Part shown: positions 49,257 to 59,181 of the stretch, in pieces
Layout of the letters: the number at the start of each line of letters is the position of its first letter
How positions within the stretch are numbered: position 1 is the stretch's first letter
Origin: JAHEFT01 sp963700705
GTDB lineage: Bacteria; Pseudomonadota; Gammaproteobacteria; Xanthomonadales; SZUA-36
Assembly (NCBI GenBank): GCA_963700705.1
Contig: CAVOYQ010000011.1
Coordinates: 154,579-218,578, forward strand
Direction of reading: 5' to 3'
Length of the DNA: 64,000 nucleotides
Notes under the pieces: model-generated
What the model saw: only the letters and a program-made list of their open reading frames with translations
What the model was told of the DNA's origin: nothing
Database searches by the model: none
Program-made: the position numbers and the translations under genes

Positions 49257-50108
49257 ATGCTCAACCTGGCTTTTCCAATGCACTCTGGTTCCGGTTTCTT
49301 TAGCAACGTCCGCTGGACGCGAATCCTGGCTTTGTCCATGCTGGGGCTCATGCTGTGCGTCGCCGGTTGCCGGAAAGACAAGGACCTCGAGGGGGAAATG
49401 AGCGCCGAAGACCTGTATCAGCGTGGCAACAAAGCGTTGAACGACCAGAGTTGGGGCCGCGCGATCGGGGCTTACAAGGCCCTGCAAACCCGTTATCCGT
49501 TCGGCCGTTACACCGAGCAGTCGATGATCGATCTTTCCTACGCCTACTACAAGGCGGACGAGCCCGAAAACGCGCTGTCCACGCTGGACCGGTTCATCAG
49601 GACCTACCCCACCCACCCGAATGTTGACTATGCCTATTACCTGAAAGGCCTGGTCAATTACAGCCAGAACCAGGGTTTTCTCGAAAAATTGATGCCGGAC
49701 CGGGTGCGGGACCGTGACCAGTCGATGGCACGAGACGCTTTCCTGGATTTCGGTGAACTGATCAGGCGTTTTCCGGACAGCCGTTACGTACCGGATGCCC
49801 GTCAGCGCATGATCTTTTTACGCAACAACCTCGCTGCCTACGAAGTCGGGGTTGCACAATATTACCTGAGGCGCAAAGCGTACATTGCCGCGGTCAACCG
49901 CGCCCGGTATGCGTTGGAGACCTATCCCAATACACCGCAGCAGTCCGAGGCGCTGATCGTCCTGGTCAAGGCTTACAATAAATTGAGTTTGCCGGAACTG
50001 GCCGAAGGCTCAATGGCCGTTTTGGCCCTGAATTACCCGGACAATTATTACGTGCTGGGCAAAAAGAAAAAGAAGAGCTGGGCCGAACGCCTGTGGCCTT
50101 TTGACTGA
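49257..50108 (+). CDS. bamD: Outer membrane assembly lipoprotein BamD
   Basis: BamD is the essential lipoprotein partner of BamA in inserting outer-membrane beta-barrels. From ATG 49257 the product is 283 aa with a signal (LALSMLGLMLCVAGC; the lipidated Cys follows VAG) and TPR helices from GEMSAEDLYQRGNKALNDQ on, including RYPFGRYTEQSMIDLSYAYY and FIRTYPTHPNVDYAYYLKG, BamD hallmarks. ATG 49278 is an alternative start closer to the signal. The tail is Lys-rich (GKKKKKSWAERLWPFD). Confidence 0.94.
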   Translation: MLNLAFPMHSGSGFFSNVRWTRILALSMLGLMLCVAGCRKDKDLEGEMSAEDLYQRGNKALNDQSWGRAIGAYKALQTRYPFGRYTEQSMIDLSYAYYKADEPENALSTLDRFIRTYPTHPNVDYAYYLKGLVNYSQNQGFLEKLMPDRVRDRDQSMARDAFLDFGELIRRFPDSRYVPDARQRMIFLRNNLAAYEVGVAQYYLRRKAYIAAVNRARYALETYPNTPQQSEALIVLVKAYNKLSLPELAEGSMAVLALNYPDNYYVLGKKKKKSWAERLWPFD

Positions 50109-50124
50109 GCGTTTGAGCGGGCCA

Positions 50125-50145
50125 GTGGGAGCGGCCTTGCGGCGA
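50125..50145. repeat. REP-like element, inverted
   Basis: GTGGGAGCGGCCTTGCGGCG followed by A is the reverse-oriented form of the REP at 49121, somewhat diverged. It begins 16 bases after the bamD stop. Confidence 0.65.
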
Positions 50146-50279
50146 GGCACTCCGAACCGGTGAGGAACCGGGTGTCTATTGCCAGGACGACGCTCGAGAA
50201 TCCCTGTTCGCTCTTCAGCTGTTCCCGACAGCTGACGGTCCTGTCAATAGACACCCGGCACCTCACCGACGTTGGTGCC
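50146..50279. repeat. Large imperfect inverted repeat with inner hairpin (MITE-like or structured RNA)
   Basis: Arms of 31 bases (50158-50188 and 50238-50268) pair at 28 positions; the shared core is GGGTGTCTATTG / CAATAGACACCC. A 5-base GGCAC/GTGCC pair (50146-50150, 50275-50279) extends the stem outwards. The 49-base centre holds an inner stem CAGCTGT-TCCCG-ACAGCTG. It lies in the bamD/nadE convergent gap between two REPs. I see no coding capacity. It could be a miniature transposable element, a bidirectional terminator or a structured RNA. Confidence 0.7.
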
Positions 50280-50301
50280 CCGAACTGCGGGGAATACGCC
50301 A

Positions 50302-50324
50302 TCGCCGGCAAGGCCGGCTCCCAC
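50302..50324. repeat. REP-like element
   Basis: TCGCCGGCAAGGCCGGCTCC followed by CAC, the cleanest copy of the family, eight bases before the nadE stop codon. Confidence 0.75.
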
Positions 50325-50331
50325 GCATCAA

Positions 50332-52012
50332 TTACGTCAATTCCTCACCTTTCCAGCCTGAAGTAATCGGGTAGCGCCGGTCACGGCCGAAGGCGCGATG
50401 AGTGACGCGAACACCCGGCGGGGCCTGCCGGCGCTTGTATTCGTTCAACAGCACCAGGCCGGCTATCCGGCGCACCATGGCTTCATCAAAACCGTCCGCG
50501 ACAATGTCAGCAATTGACCAGTCCTGTTCCACGTAGCGGCTCAGCACCTCGTCGAGTACTTCGTAGGGTGGCAGCGAATCCTGGTCCGATTGGTCCGGCC
50601 TGAGTTCCGCCGACGGGGCGCGGCTGATGACCGCCTCCGGAATGACCGGCGAAAGGCTGTTGCGATAACGCGCCAGCGCGTAAACCCGCATTTTGGAACA
50701 GTCCAGTAGCGGACCGAATCCGCCACACATGTCACCGTAAATCGTGCAATAGCCAACGGCGAGTTCACTCTTGTTGCTGGTTGCCAGGGGCAGCCATCCG
50801 AATTCGTTGGACAGGGCCATGACGATGTCGCCCCGGATCCGTGCCTGCAGGTTTTCCTCGGTGACCCCCGGTTCCCGGTCTCCGAAAGACGGAGACAACA
50901 GGTTCACCATCATCTCGTAGGCCGGTTCGATGGAAATGCAGCGATGATCAACTTCCATGCGCACCGCCTGTTCCTGGGCCAGTTCGATACTCAATCCCGA
51001 AGTGTGCCGTGATGGCATCATGACCGTGTGGACCCGTTCCGGTCCCAGGGCATCGACGGCGAGCGCCAGGGTCAGGGCGGAGTCAATACCGCCCGATAAA
51101 CCGAAAACCACGTCACTGAAGCCATTCTTGCGGACATAATCCCGCAGGCCCGTGGTCAGAACCGTGTAGATTTCCTCGAGTTTCTGTTCCGGCGCCGGTT
51201 TCCAGTCCATGGCGAGGAGCGCCCCGGTTCCATGGTCGTACCTGGCCAACAAGAGCGCTTCTTCGCACAACGGTCCCGGGGCGGAGACCCTGCCCTGGCG
51301 GTCCATCAGCATGCTGCGCCCATCAAACACCAGTTCGTCCTGCCCGCCCACCAGGTTGCAGTAGACCATCGGCAAGGCGGTATCGGCGTAGCGGCGGGCA
51401 AACATCTGTTCCCGGGCCTGCAACTTGTCGTCCCGATAGGGAGAAGCGTTGGGAACGACCAGGAGTTCAGCCCCCTGCTCCCTGGCTCTGCAGGGCCGGG
51501 CCGGACTCCCAGGTGTCTTCGCAAATCAGCACCCCAATCCGGACTCCCTTCAACTCCACCGTCAGCGCATCCGAGCCCTGGCTGAAATACCGTTGTTCGT
51601 CGAAGACCGCGTAATTGGGCAGATGTTGCTTGTCGTAGCGGCCGATGACCCGGCCTTCACGAATCCAGCTGGCGCTGTTGTAACGCCTGCCACGCTCCAC
51701 CCGCGGATGTCCGAACAGAACGTCTATCCCGGTTACCTGGCCGGCCAGCTTCTGCACGGCGTCCTCACAGGCTTCAAGGAACCCGGGGCGTAGTAGCAGG
51801 TCCTCCGGCGGATAACCGGTCAGGGCCAGTTCCGGAAAGACCAGCAGGTCGGCGCCGGCCTCGCGCGCCGCCTTGATGAGGCCGAGCGCCTTGCGCAGGT
51901 TTCTGTTTATTCCGCCGACCAGGAAGTCGTGCTGTGCCAGCGCAAGCGTGATCAACCGCCTGTTCACCGGCACATCGGGGGGGCTCTGGTCGTATCGAAA
52001 ATGATGGGTCAC
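50332..52012 (-). CDS. nadE: Glutamine-dependent NAD+ synthetase NadE, one indel
   Basis: NadE amidates nicotinate adenine dinucleotide using ammonia from its own glutaminase domain. The N-terminal nitrilase domain shows all three catalytic sites: Glu in VFPELALTGYPPED, Lys in YDKQHLPNY and Cys in VLICEDTWE. The C-terminal synthetase has the P-loop FGLSGGIDSALTLALAVDAL and KSELAVGYCTIYGDMCGG. An extra base near 51485 separates ...GPALQ from AREQGAELLVVPNASPYR; corrected length is about 559 aa, normal. Its start overlaps the sucD stop by four bases. Confidence 0.92.
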
Positions 52013-52885
52013 GTTGCCAACTTCTCCAGGATCGCACTACCCAGGTCGGCCGGCGAACGCACCGTGGTGACACCGGCTGCCTCCAGCGCCTCGAACTTCG
52101 CTTCAGCGGTTCCTTTTCCACCCGCGATGATCGCACCGGCATGGCCCATGCGTTTCCCGGCAGGCGCCGTTACACCCGCGATGTAAGCAACGACCGGCTT
52201 GGTCACGTATTCAGAGATGAATTGTGCTGCGTCCTCTTCGGCCGAGCCGCCAATTTCACCCACCATGATGATGCCTTCGGTTTCCTCATCGTCCTGGAAC
52301 AGGCGCAGCACGTCGACGAAATTCATCCCCTGGATGGGGTCGCCGCCGATGCCGATGCAGGTTGACTGGCCCAGTCCGGCCAGGGTGGTCTGGTAGACCG
52401 CTTCGTAGGTCAGCGTACCGGAGCGTGAAACCACGCCGACCCGGCCCTTGCTGTGAATCTGTCCCGGCATGATGCCGATCTTGCACTCTCCCGGCGTGAT
52501 GATTCCCGGGCAGTTGGGGCCAATCAGCCAGGTGCCCGGCTTGTTCCTGACCACCGCTTTGACCGTCATCATGTCCTGCACCGGAATGCCCTCGGTGATG
52601 GCGACGATCACGCGAATGCCTGCGTCCGCGGCTTCGAGAATCGCATCCGCGGCAAACGGAGGGGGCACGATAGATGACGCTGGCGTCGGCACCGGTTTCA
52701 GCCACGGCGTCGGCCACGGTGTCGAATACCGGAAGATCCAGGTGCTTTTGCCCACCTTTACCCGGCGTCACGCCACCAACGATCTGCGTGCCGTAATCGA
52801 GCGCCTGGCGGGAATGGAATGTGCCCTGGTTGCCGGTGAACCCCTGGCAAATGACTTTGGTGTTGCTGTCGATCAATACGCTCAT
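52009..52885 (-). CDS. sucD: Succinyl-CoA synthetase alpha subunit SucD, one indel
   Basis: SucD binds CoA and carries the phosphohistidine of succinyl-CoA synthetase in the TCA cycle. The ATG at 52885 gives MSVLIDSNTKVICQGFTGNQ, then GTQIVGGVTPGKGGQ; after an extra C near 52672 the frame resumes as VPPPFAADAILEAADAGIRV. VVSRSGTLTYEAV and the active His in GKRMGHAGAIIAGG follow. Corrected length is about 291 aa, as expected. Three bases after sucC. Confidence 0.93.
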
Positions 52886-52887
52886 TG

Positions 52888-54061
52888 TTATTGCTCCGTC
52901 CCTTCGGCCCGCTGCAACAACTTTCTTTGCTGCATCATTCAGGTCATCCGCCGCGATAATGTTCAGGCCGCTTTCGTTCAGCATCTGCCTGCCCTTGTCG
53001 ACGTTGGTGCCTTCCAGCCGGACGACCACGGGTACCGTCACGCCGACTTCACGGACCGCGGCGATGATGCCCTCGGCAATTTCGTCGCAGCGCACGATGC
53101 CGCCAAAAATATTCACCAGGATCGCTTCCACCTTGTCGCTGGACAGGATCAGCTTGAAAGCTTCCTTGACCCGTTCGGCATTTGAACCACCGCCCACGTC
53201 GAGGAAGTTGGCCGGCTCACCGCCGTTCAGCTTGATCACGTCCATGGTCGCCATGGCCAGGCCAGCACCATTGACCATGCAGGCGATATTGCCATCCAGC
53301 GTCACGTAGTTCAGGTCGTGCTTGCTGGCCGCGACTTCGGTCGGATCTTCCTGTGCCTCGTCGCGCATCGCAGCCAGGTCCGGGTGCCGGAACAGGGCGT
53401 TGTCATCCGCGTTGATCTTGGCATCCAGCGCGAGCAGGTTTCCGATGCCGTCGATGATCAGGGGATTGACCTCGATCAGGCTCAGATCCTTGTCACAGAA
53501 GAGGCGGTAAAGGCCCGACATGATCTTGCCCAGCTGGCGGACCTGCACGGCATTCAGACCCATGCCGAAACCCAGCAGACGTGACTGGTAAGGCTGCAGT
53601 TTTGCCGTGTTGTCGATCTGTACCGTGATGATTTTCTCCGGCTCTGTCGCCGCGACGTGCTCGATGTCCATTCCACCGGCGGCCGAACCCATGAAGGTCA
53701 CGCAGCTGTTGACGCGGTCGATCAGGGCGGAAAGATAAAGCTCGCTGGCGATTTCCACCGCTTCCGCGATCAGCACACTCTCAACCGGCAATGCCAGGCC
53801 GCCGGTCTGGTAGGTGCTGATTTTCATGCTGAGCATGCGTTCAGCTTCGGTCCGCACTTCTTCCAGGCTTTTGGCCAGCTTGACGCCCCCCGCCTTGCCG
53901 CGCCCTCCTGCATGAACCTGGGCTTTGACCACCCAGGTATCTCCGCCCAGCTGGCGGGCTGCTTCCACCGCTGCCAGCGGCGTTGTCGCGTTGATACCGG
54001 CGGGCACGGGAATTCCGTATGCGGCGAACAGATCCTTCGCCTGGTATTCATGAAAATTCAT
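52888..54061 (-). CDS. sucC: Succinyl-CoA synthetase beta subunit SucC, one indel at the 3' end
   Basis: SucC binds ADP and succinate. The protein starts MNFHEYQAKDLFAAYGIPVP, with the ATP-grasp segments WVVKAQVHAGGRGKAGGVK and LIEVNPLIIDGIGNLLALDAK, and NIFGGIVRCDEIAEGI near the end. In the sequence as given its frame runs through into sucD, but an extra G near 52910 explains this: without it the end reads VVAAAEGTEQ and a TAA at 52888-52890, just before the sucD ATG. Corrected length is about 390 aa, normal for the family. Confidence 0.94.
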
Positions 54062-54278
54062 GCTTTCTCCTCAAAGATGGGTGCTGCGTATTTCCGGGGC
54101 GAGGCGCCCGGATCCGGAACGCTGCCAAGTTTATCATTTTCTCCTGCTTTCGTTCTGGAATCAAAGTCAATCAGGGCATAATGAAACCGGAATGCGCTTG
54201 CCGGGTGATATACTCGGTGGGCGAGCATTAATCCGTGCAGCGTTTCCGGAAAAATGGACTAGCCCGAATCGTGCAAAC

Positions 54279-55915
54279 ATGAAAAAGACCATTGGGTACA
54301 CCGCCTATCCTTTGTCAGCTGAGCTGGTGCAAAGGATGCTCACTTACCTCAATGTTTACCGATTGATTGTCACCGTGCTGCTGGTGTCGGTGCATTTCAG
54401 CGGCGTCCTGGTCACCAGCCTGCCGCCTGTCTATCCGTTGACCGCTGGTGCGGTTCTGCTTCTCTACCTGTCGTTCGCGATCATCGTGCCGGTGGTCACC
54501 AAACGACACGACGTAAATTTTTTCGGTATGGCCACGTTTACACTGCTGCGCCGATACCGTCTTCCTGTCTTCGCTGGTCGTTGTCTTTGCAAGCGTGGAA
54601 GGCGGCGTTGGCATTCTGCTTGTTTTCACCAGCGCCGTTGCCGCTGTCCTGCTTCCGTTAAGAACGGCACTGCTGTTGGCTTCCATCGCCAGTTTAACCA
54701 TGATCGGCACGACACTCTGGCACTTCGTGTTCCACCATGGTACCGCCCAGGCGCTTGTCCAGGCGGGGTTATACAGTGTGACGGCAATGCTATCCGCCAT
54801 TATCGCCAACCAATTGGCTTACTGGGCCAGGGACTACCGGCTGATCGCGGAAAAGCAGAAGGAAACTCTTACCGAGCTGGAACAGGTCAACGAGTTGATC
54901 ATCCGCCGGATGAAAACCGGCGTCATCGCGGTCGATGAAACCGGGCTGATCCGCGTCATGAACGAGTCGGCCTGGTTCCAGTTGGGCAGCCCGCCCGTCC
55001 GGCAACGTTCACTGAAGTCACTTTCGCCCCGACTCGACCAGGCGCTGGAAAACTGGAAAATGAACACGACGTCAGACCCCAGGCCCGTGGTGCTCGAACC
55101 GAGCCAGGCCCAGGTGCTGCCCAGTTTCGTCGCGCTGCCCGGCAACCAGGGCGTGGGCGCAATGATCTTTTTGACCGACAACAACGTGGTGGCCCGGCGC
55201 GCGGTGGAGCTTTCCGTCAACTCCCTGGCCAAGTTGTCCGGCAGCATCGCGCACGAAATCCGCAACCCGCTGGCCGCACTGAATCACGCTTCGCAACTGC
55301 TGGAAGAATCGCCCCAGATCCGCCTGCCCGAAATGCGGCTGATCAATATCATCCAGAACCACGCCAAGCGAATGAACGGAATCATCGAGAATATTCTTCA
55401 GCTCTCCCGCCGGGAACAGTCCCAGCCGGAATTGATCCCCTTGCATGTTTTTCTGCCGGAGTTCGCCAGCGAGTTCCAGGCCTCCCAGGTCAGCCGCCAG
55501 CTGGATTTCCAGTCGGCCATTGACCTGGAAGAAGAGACCTTTGTGCTGTACGACAAGAGTCAGCTGAGCCAGTGCCTTTGGAAACTGCTCGACAATGCAG
55601 TGGACCACGCCAGCAGAGAACACTCCATCCCCAAGGTCCGGCTTGCGTTGACCCGCCACGAGGAATCCGGATTTTGCGTGATCACCGTGGCGGACAACGG
55701 CCCCGGTATCAACAGCAGCCCAATTGAGCAAGATTTTCGAGCCGTTTTACACCACGCGAAAAGAGGGTTCGGGACTGGGGCTGTACATCGCGAAACAACT
55801 TTGTGAAGCAAACCAGGCTGAACTTACGGTAGACTCCAAACCCGGCGAAGGCGCATTTTTTCATGTCCGCCTGGCCCTGGCTCACCCTGTGTCCAAACAG
55901 GTAGGAGGTGGGTAA
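54279..55915 (+). CDS. pilS: Type IV pilus sensor kinase PilS, two indels
   Basis: PilS is the membrane histidine kinase that controls PilR and pilin transcription. N-terminal hydrophobic helices (residues 20 to about 185) are followed by a PAS-like domain (ELIIRRMKTGVIAVDETGLI), the phosphoacceptor in GSIAHEIRNPLAALNHASQL, N-box LWKLLDNAVDHA, DNGPGI and GSGLGLYIAKQL. An extra C near 54545 and an extra C near 55723 break the frame. In the inverted copy at the window end the same sites read ACACTGTGCGCC and AGCAGCCAATTG, in frame, so the left-arm breaks are sequence errors. Corrected length is about 545 aa. Followed 31 bases later by pilR. Confidence 0.87.
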
Positions 55916-55946
55916 TGGCCAAGCAATACAAAACCAAGAGGCATAG

Positions 55947-57335
55947 ATGAACCAGACCGCGAAGCACGTCCTTGTAGTAGATGACGAACCTGATATCAGG
56001 GAATTACTCCAACTGACCTTGAGCCGGATGGGACTTGAAGTCACCACCGCGGAAGACCTGGCCGAGGCGCGCCGGGCGCTGCAATCGGGAGGGTTCAGTT
56101 TCTGCCTGACCGATATGCGCTTGCCGGACGGCAACGGCCTGGACCTGGTGGAAGAAGTCGCTGAGCGCTACCCCAACCTGCCCATAGCCGTCATTACCGC
56201 ACACGGGAAAATCGAAGACGCCGTCTACGCGCTGAAAGTCGGCGCCTTCGATTTCGTCTCCAAGCCGGTGGACCTGGCGGTGCTGCGCAAGCTGGTCAAT
56301 ACCGCGCTGAAAATCCGCAAGAGCGAGCCGGTGGACGCCTCCCACCCCCGGAGCGCCGGCGGCGGCGACCGCCCGCTTCGGCACTCGACAAGCTCACCGG
56401 GTCATCGCCTGCCATCAAGCAATGCAAGGCCATGATCGCCAAGCTGGCCCGCAGCCAGGCCCCGGTGCTGGTCAGCGGCGAGTCGGGCTCGGGCAAGGAA
56501 TTGGCGGCGCGGCTGATTCACGACCTGGGCCCCAGGTCGGATGGGCCGTTTATCCCGGTTAACTGCGGAGCCATCCCCACCGAGTTGATGGAAAGCGAAT
56601 TTTTCGGCCACCGGAAAGGCAGTTTCACCGGCGCGACCGGGGACAAGGAAGGCCTTTTCCAGGCTGCCGACGGCGGCACCCTGATGCTGGATGAAGTGGC
56701 TGACCTGCCCCTGCACATGCAGGTCAAGCTGCTGCGCGTGATCCAGGAAAAAGCCGTGATGCCGATCGGCGCGCGCGAGGAAGTCCGGGTGGATGTCCGG
56801 ATTCTCAGCGCCTCCCACAAACCGCTCAAGCCGCTGGTGGAAAGCGGCAAGTTCAGGAGCGACCTGTACTTCCGCCTGAACGTCATCGAAATTCACATGC
56901 CCGGCCTGCAGGAACGCGTCGAAGACATTCCCGAACTGGCCAACCGTTTCCTGGCGGAAATCACCGAGCAATGGCAGGGCGATGAAATGCCGGAAATTTC
57001 GGAAGCCGCGATGGAAACGCTCAAACGCCACCACTACACCGGCAATGTCCGTGAACTGATCAACATCCTGCAGCGCGCCGTCACCATGTGCGACGGGCAC
57101 ATCATCCAACCGGCCGACCTGTTGCTGGAGCATGTCGGAACGACCTGAATCCGCACCGGCCGAAGCCGAAAAGCAGGACGACCAGTCGCTCGACACCTAC
57201 ATGGAAGAAATCGAGAGAAAGATGCTGGAAGATGCGCTGCGCAACGCCCGTTACAACAAGACAAGCGCAGCGGAAATGCTGGGTATCAGCTTCCGCTCTT
57301 TCCGTTACAAGCTGAAGAAGTACGGGATTGACTGA
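55947..57335 (+). CDS. pilR: Sigma-54 activator PilR, indels
   Basis: PilR activates the pilA sigma-54 promoter. Receiver domain: VLVVDDEPDIRELLQLTLSR, phosphoacceptor Asp in CLTDMRLPDGNGLDLVEE, Lys in VSKPVDLAVLRKL. AAA+ domain: Walker A GESGSGKELAARLIHD, the sigma-54 contact loop as GSFTGA (usual form GAFTGA), Walker B GGTLMLDEVADLPL. A Fis-type helix-turn-helix ends it (SAAEMLGISFRSFRYKLKKY). Indels near 56365 and near 57142 split it; corrected length about 462 aa. PilR and not NtrC is supported by the receiver sequence and by adjacent pilS. Its target promoter is probably at 59119. Confidence 0.9.
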
Positions 57336-57343
57336 CGAATGCT

Positions 57344-58955
57344 ATGGCAGCACAACTGACCTTGGCAACAGTTGATTGGGCCGACATTGATCCTGTTTCC
57401 GATTCCACGCCCGGCGGGGATCAATTGATTGCATTGTCGGTTGTTGGTCTTGTGTGCTGCTATTTGATTGTCACTTCGACGGTAAATATCTTCCCGAAAA
57501 TCCCGGTATATGATTCAAAACGGGTTGTTCAGTTAGTTCTGTTGCCGGTGGTGTTTTTGACCACCCTGGCCACTAAAGCCCCACGGTATGCTTTCGCGGA
57601 AAGAATGACCCGGGTGCCGAGGATTATCGGCCTTGGGATCGGATTGCTTTTTTTTCGTTGGAATCGTTTCATCGGTAATGAATTCCGATTCACTTCGCGA
57701 CCTTATTTATTCATTTGTTGAAGTCGCTATCTTGGGCTTCTGTTGGTCATGACAATGATTATTGCCGCCTGCCGCGATATTGCAGGCGCTAATTTTGATC
57801 GGGTTGCTTTGTTTTTGATAACGTTACTTGGACTGGCGGTTGGCGTTTTGGAAATGACGGGATTCCGTGCGGCCTGGTTTATTGGCTTGTCTTACAATTT
57901 CGATCGGCATTGCTCTACTTCAGTCTCCCGCGAATGTATAACCATTTGCAAACCTGGACTATCCCGGTACTTGCTGCTTTCCCGTTTGTTTTTCCCCGGA
58001 ATCGATGGATCGCGGCTTTATGCGTCGTTACCCTTGGTCTTCATTGGTACATTTTGCTGATCGCCGGAGCTCGTGGCAGCATTGTCAGGTTATTGGTTGC
58101 GTTTGCTATTGCCGGTTTACTCAGCCCGCTTGTCCGCAAATCGATTATTAAATGGCAGTCGGTTGGGATCGTTGGGCCACCTATTATATTTCACCATGTT
58201 TTCAGCTGTGGATTCGGAAGATGCTTCGGTTCCCCAAAATGTTACACCAATCATAGTCAGCCGACCGGAAACCATCGCTCACGAAATGACAGGGGTGTCA
58301 GCTCCAACCCGACAACGCTGACAAGTTTTATGAACTTTCTATGGGCCGACCAATGATGCACACTACCGGACGCACCTGGTTTGGAAAAGGGGTATGGGCA
58401 ATGCTCATGAAAATCCACTCCTTGGAATAGGGCCGATGAATTTTGCCTGTAAAGGGCCATGGGACGACGTCGGTAGTCCGCACAATTTGGCCTTACAGGT
58501 ACTCAGCGAATGGGGAATTCCGGCAGCATTGATTATGGCGCTAATCAGCTTTTTCTCGATTTGGGTCTTGATTAATGTCCTCAACTTTCAGGCCGACAAT
58601 ATGGTTCCGATTGAAAATTTACGGGCCTTATTGATTAGTGCGATCTTGGCTGCACTCATACACTTGATGGTTAGCAACTTGCTTAATTCACCCGCCAGTC
58701 AGATCGCAGGTGTACTGATTATCGGGTGGCTGCAGGGAACGCTACGCGGAATCCCGGTTAAAACACGAATTCTATGGAGATTTTGATACTCTTCGGTGTG
58801 GCGCTAGCAGTTTGTTACTCATCCCGTTTGCGTACCACGAAATAGCCGACATGCCTTCATATCGCCAGCAGCTACCGGCTGGCGAAGAACGGTTTGCACC
58901 GGTTTTGGCAGCTGGCAAGGCTTGCAGCGAGCCAAGTTCAATAAACTATTTTTAA
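57344..58955 (+). CDS. O-antigen ligase / pilin oligosaccharyltransferase-like membrane protein, several indels
   Basis: This AT-richer gene starts 9 bases after pilR. Pieces in different frames give a polytopic protein: LIALSVVGLVCCYLIVTSTV (57.4 kb), LFLITLLGLAVGVLEMTGF (57.8 kb), IAALCVVTLGLHWYILLIAG (58.0 kb), then the Wzy_C-type region GNAHENPLLGIGPMNFACKG and SPHNLALQVLSEWGIPAALI (58.4-58.6 kb) and a C-terminal tail to TAA at 58953-58955. Wzy_C enzymes transfer lipid-linked glycans to lipid A (WaaL), to growing polymer (Wzy) or to pilin (PglL/TfpO). A position between pilR and the pilA start favours pilin glycosylation; this is inference. At least four indels are needed; the inverted homologue at 59518-61113 keeps frame in places where this copy breaks. 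Confidence 0.7.
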
Positions 58956-59033
58956 TAATGCGTGCGACTGTTAATTGCTGGTGCCAAGGTGAGTCTGAAG
59001 AGCCTTAACGACGGTGCCACAAGTGACCATTAT

Positions 59034-59058
59034 TGTCACTTTTTGACATTTTCTGACA
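59034..59058 (+). promoter_or_regulatory. Candidate PilR upstream activating sites
   Basis: TGTCA (59034), TGACA (59044) and TGACA (59054) are spaced by exactly 10 bases, one helical turn, 60-85 bases upstream of the -24 element. TGTC-type half sites are known for PilR in Pseudomonas. The diverged inverted arm keeps the sites (59412-59439), which supports function. The rest of the 58956-59217 gap is AT-rich with no gene. Confidence 0.6.
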
Positions 59059-59118
59059 ATTATTTGTATATGAACCGAAAAACTCCCTCATCTTATTGTA
59101 TTTGTTTGATTTCTTGCT

Positions 59119-59134
59119 TGGCTTAAATATTGCA
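59119..59134 (+). promoter_or_regulatory. Sigma-54 promoter of pilA
   Basis: TGGCTTAAATATTGCA matches the -24 TGGC and -12 TTGCA elements at the canonical 16-base layout, 84 bases before the GTG at 59218. The identical 16-mer is preserved in the inverted arm at 59332-59347. With rpoN and pilSR in the window, this is a confident regulatory call. Confidence 0.8.
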
Positions 59135-59181
59135 TTATAATCCAGCAATCCCGTATTCAAAGGGATGTTGACGGGCGGTCG

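Noticed and set aside
50160..50366. A 68-codon open frame downstream of bamD
   Set aside because: It reads through the inverted repeat and a REP and runs into nadE on the other strand; nothing protein-like is seen.
52286..54061. A single long frame joining SucC to the first part of SucD, as if a beta-alpha fusion
   Set aside because: Removing one G near 52910 restores a normal SucC end and TAA right before a normal SucD ATG; the apparent fusion also breaks inside SucD at another indel.
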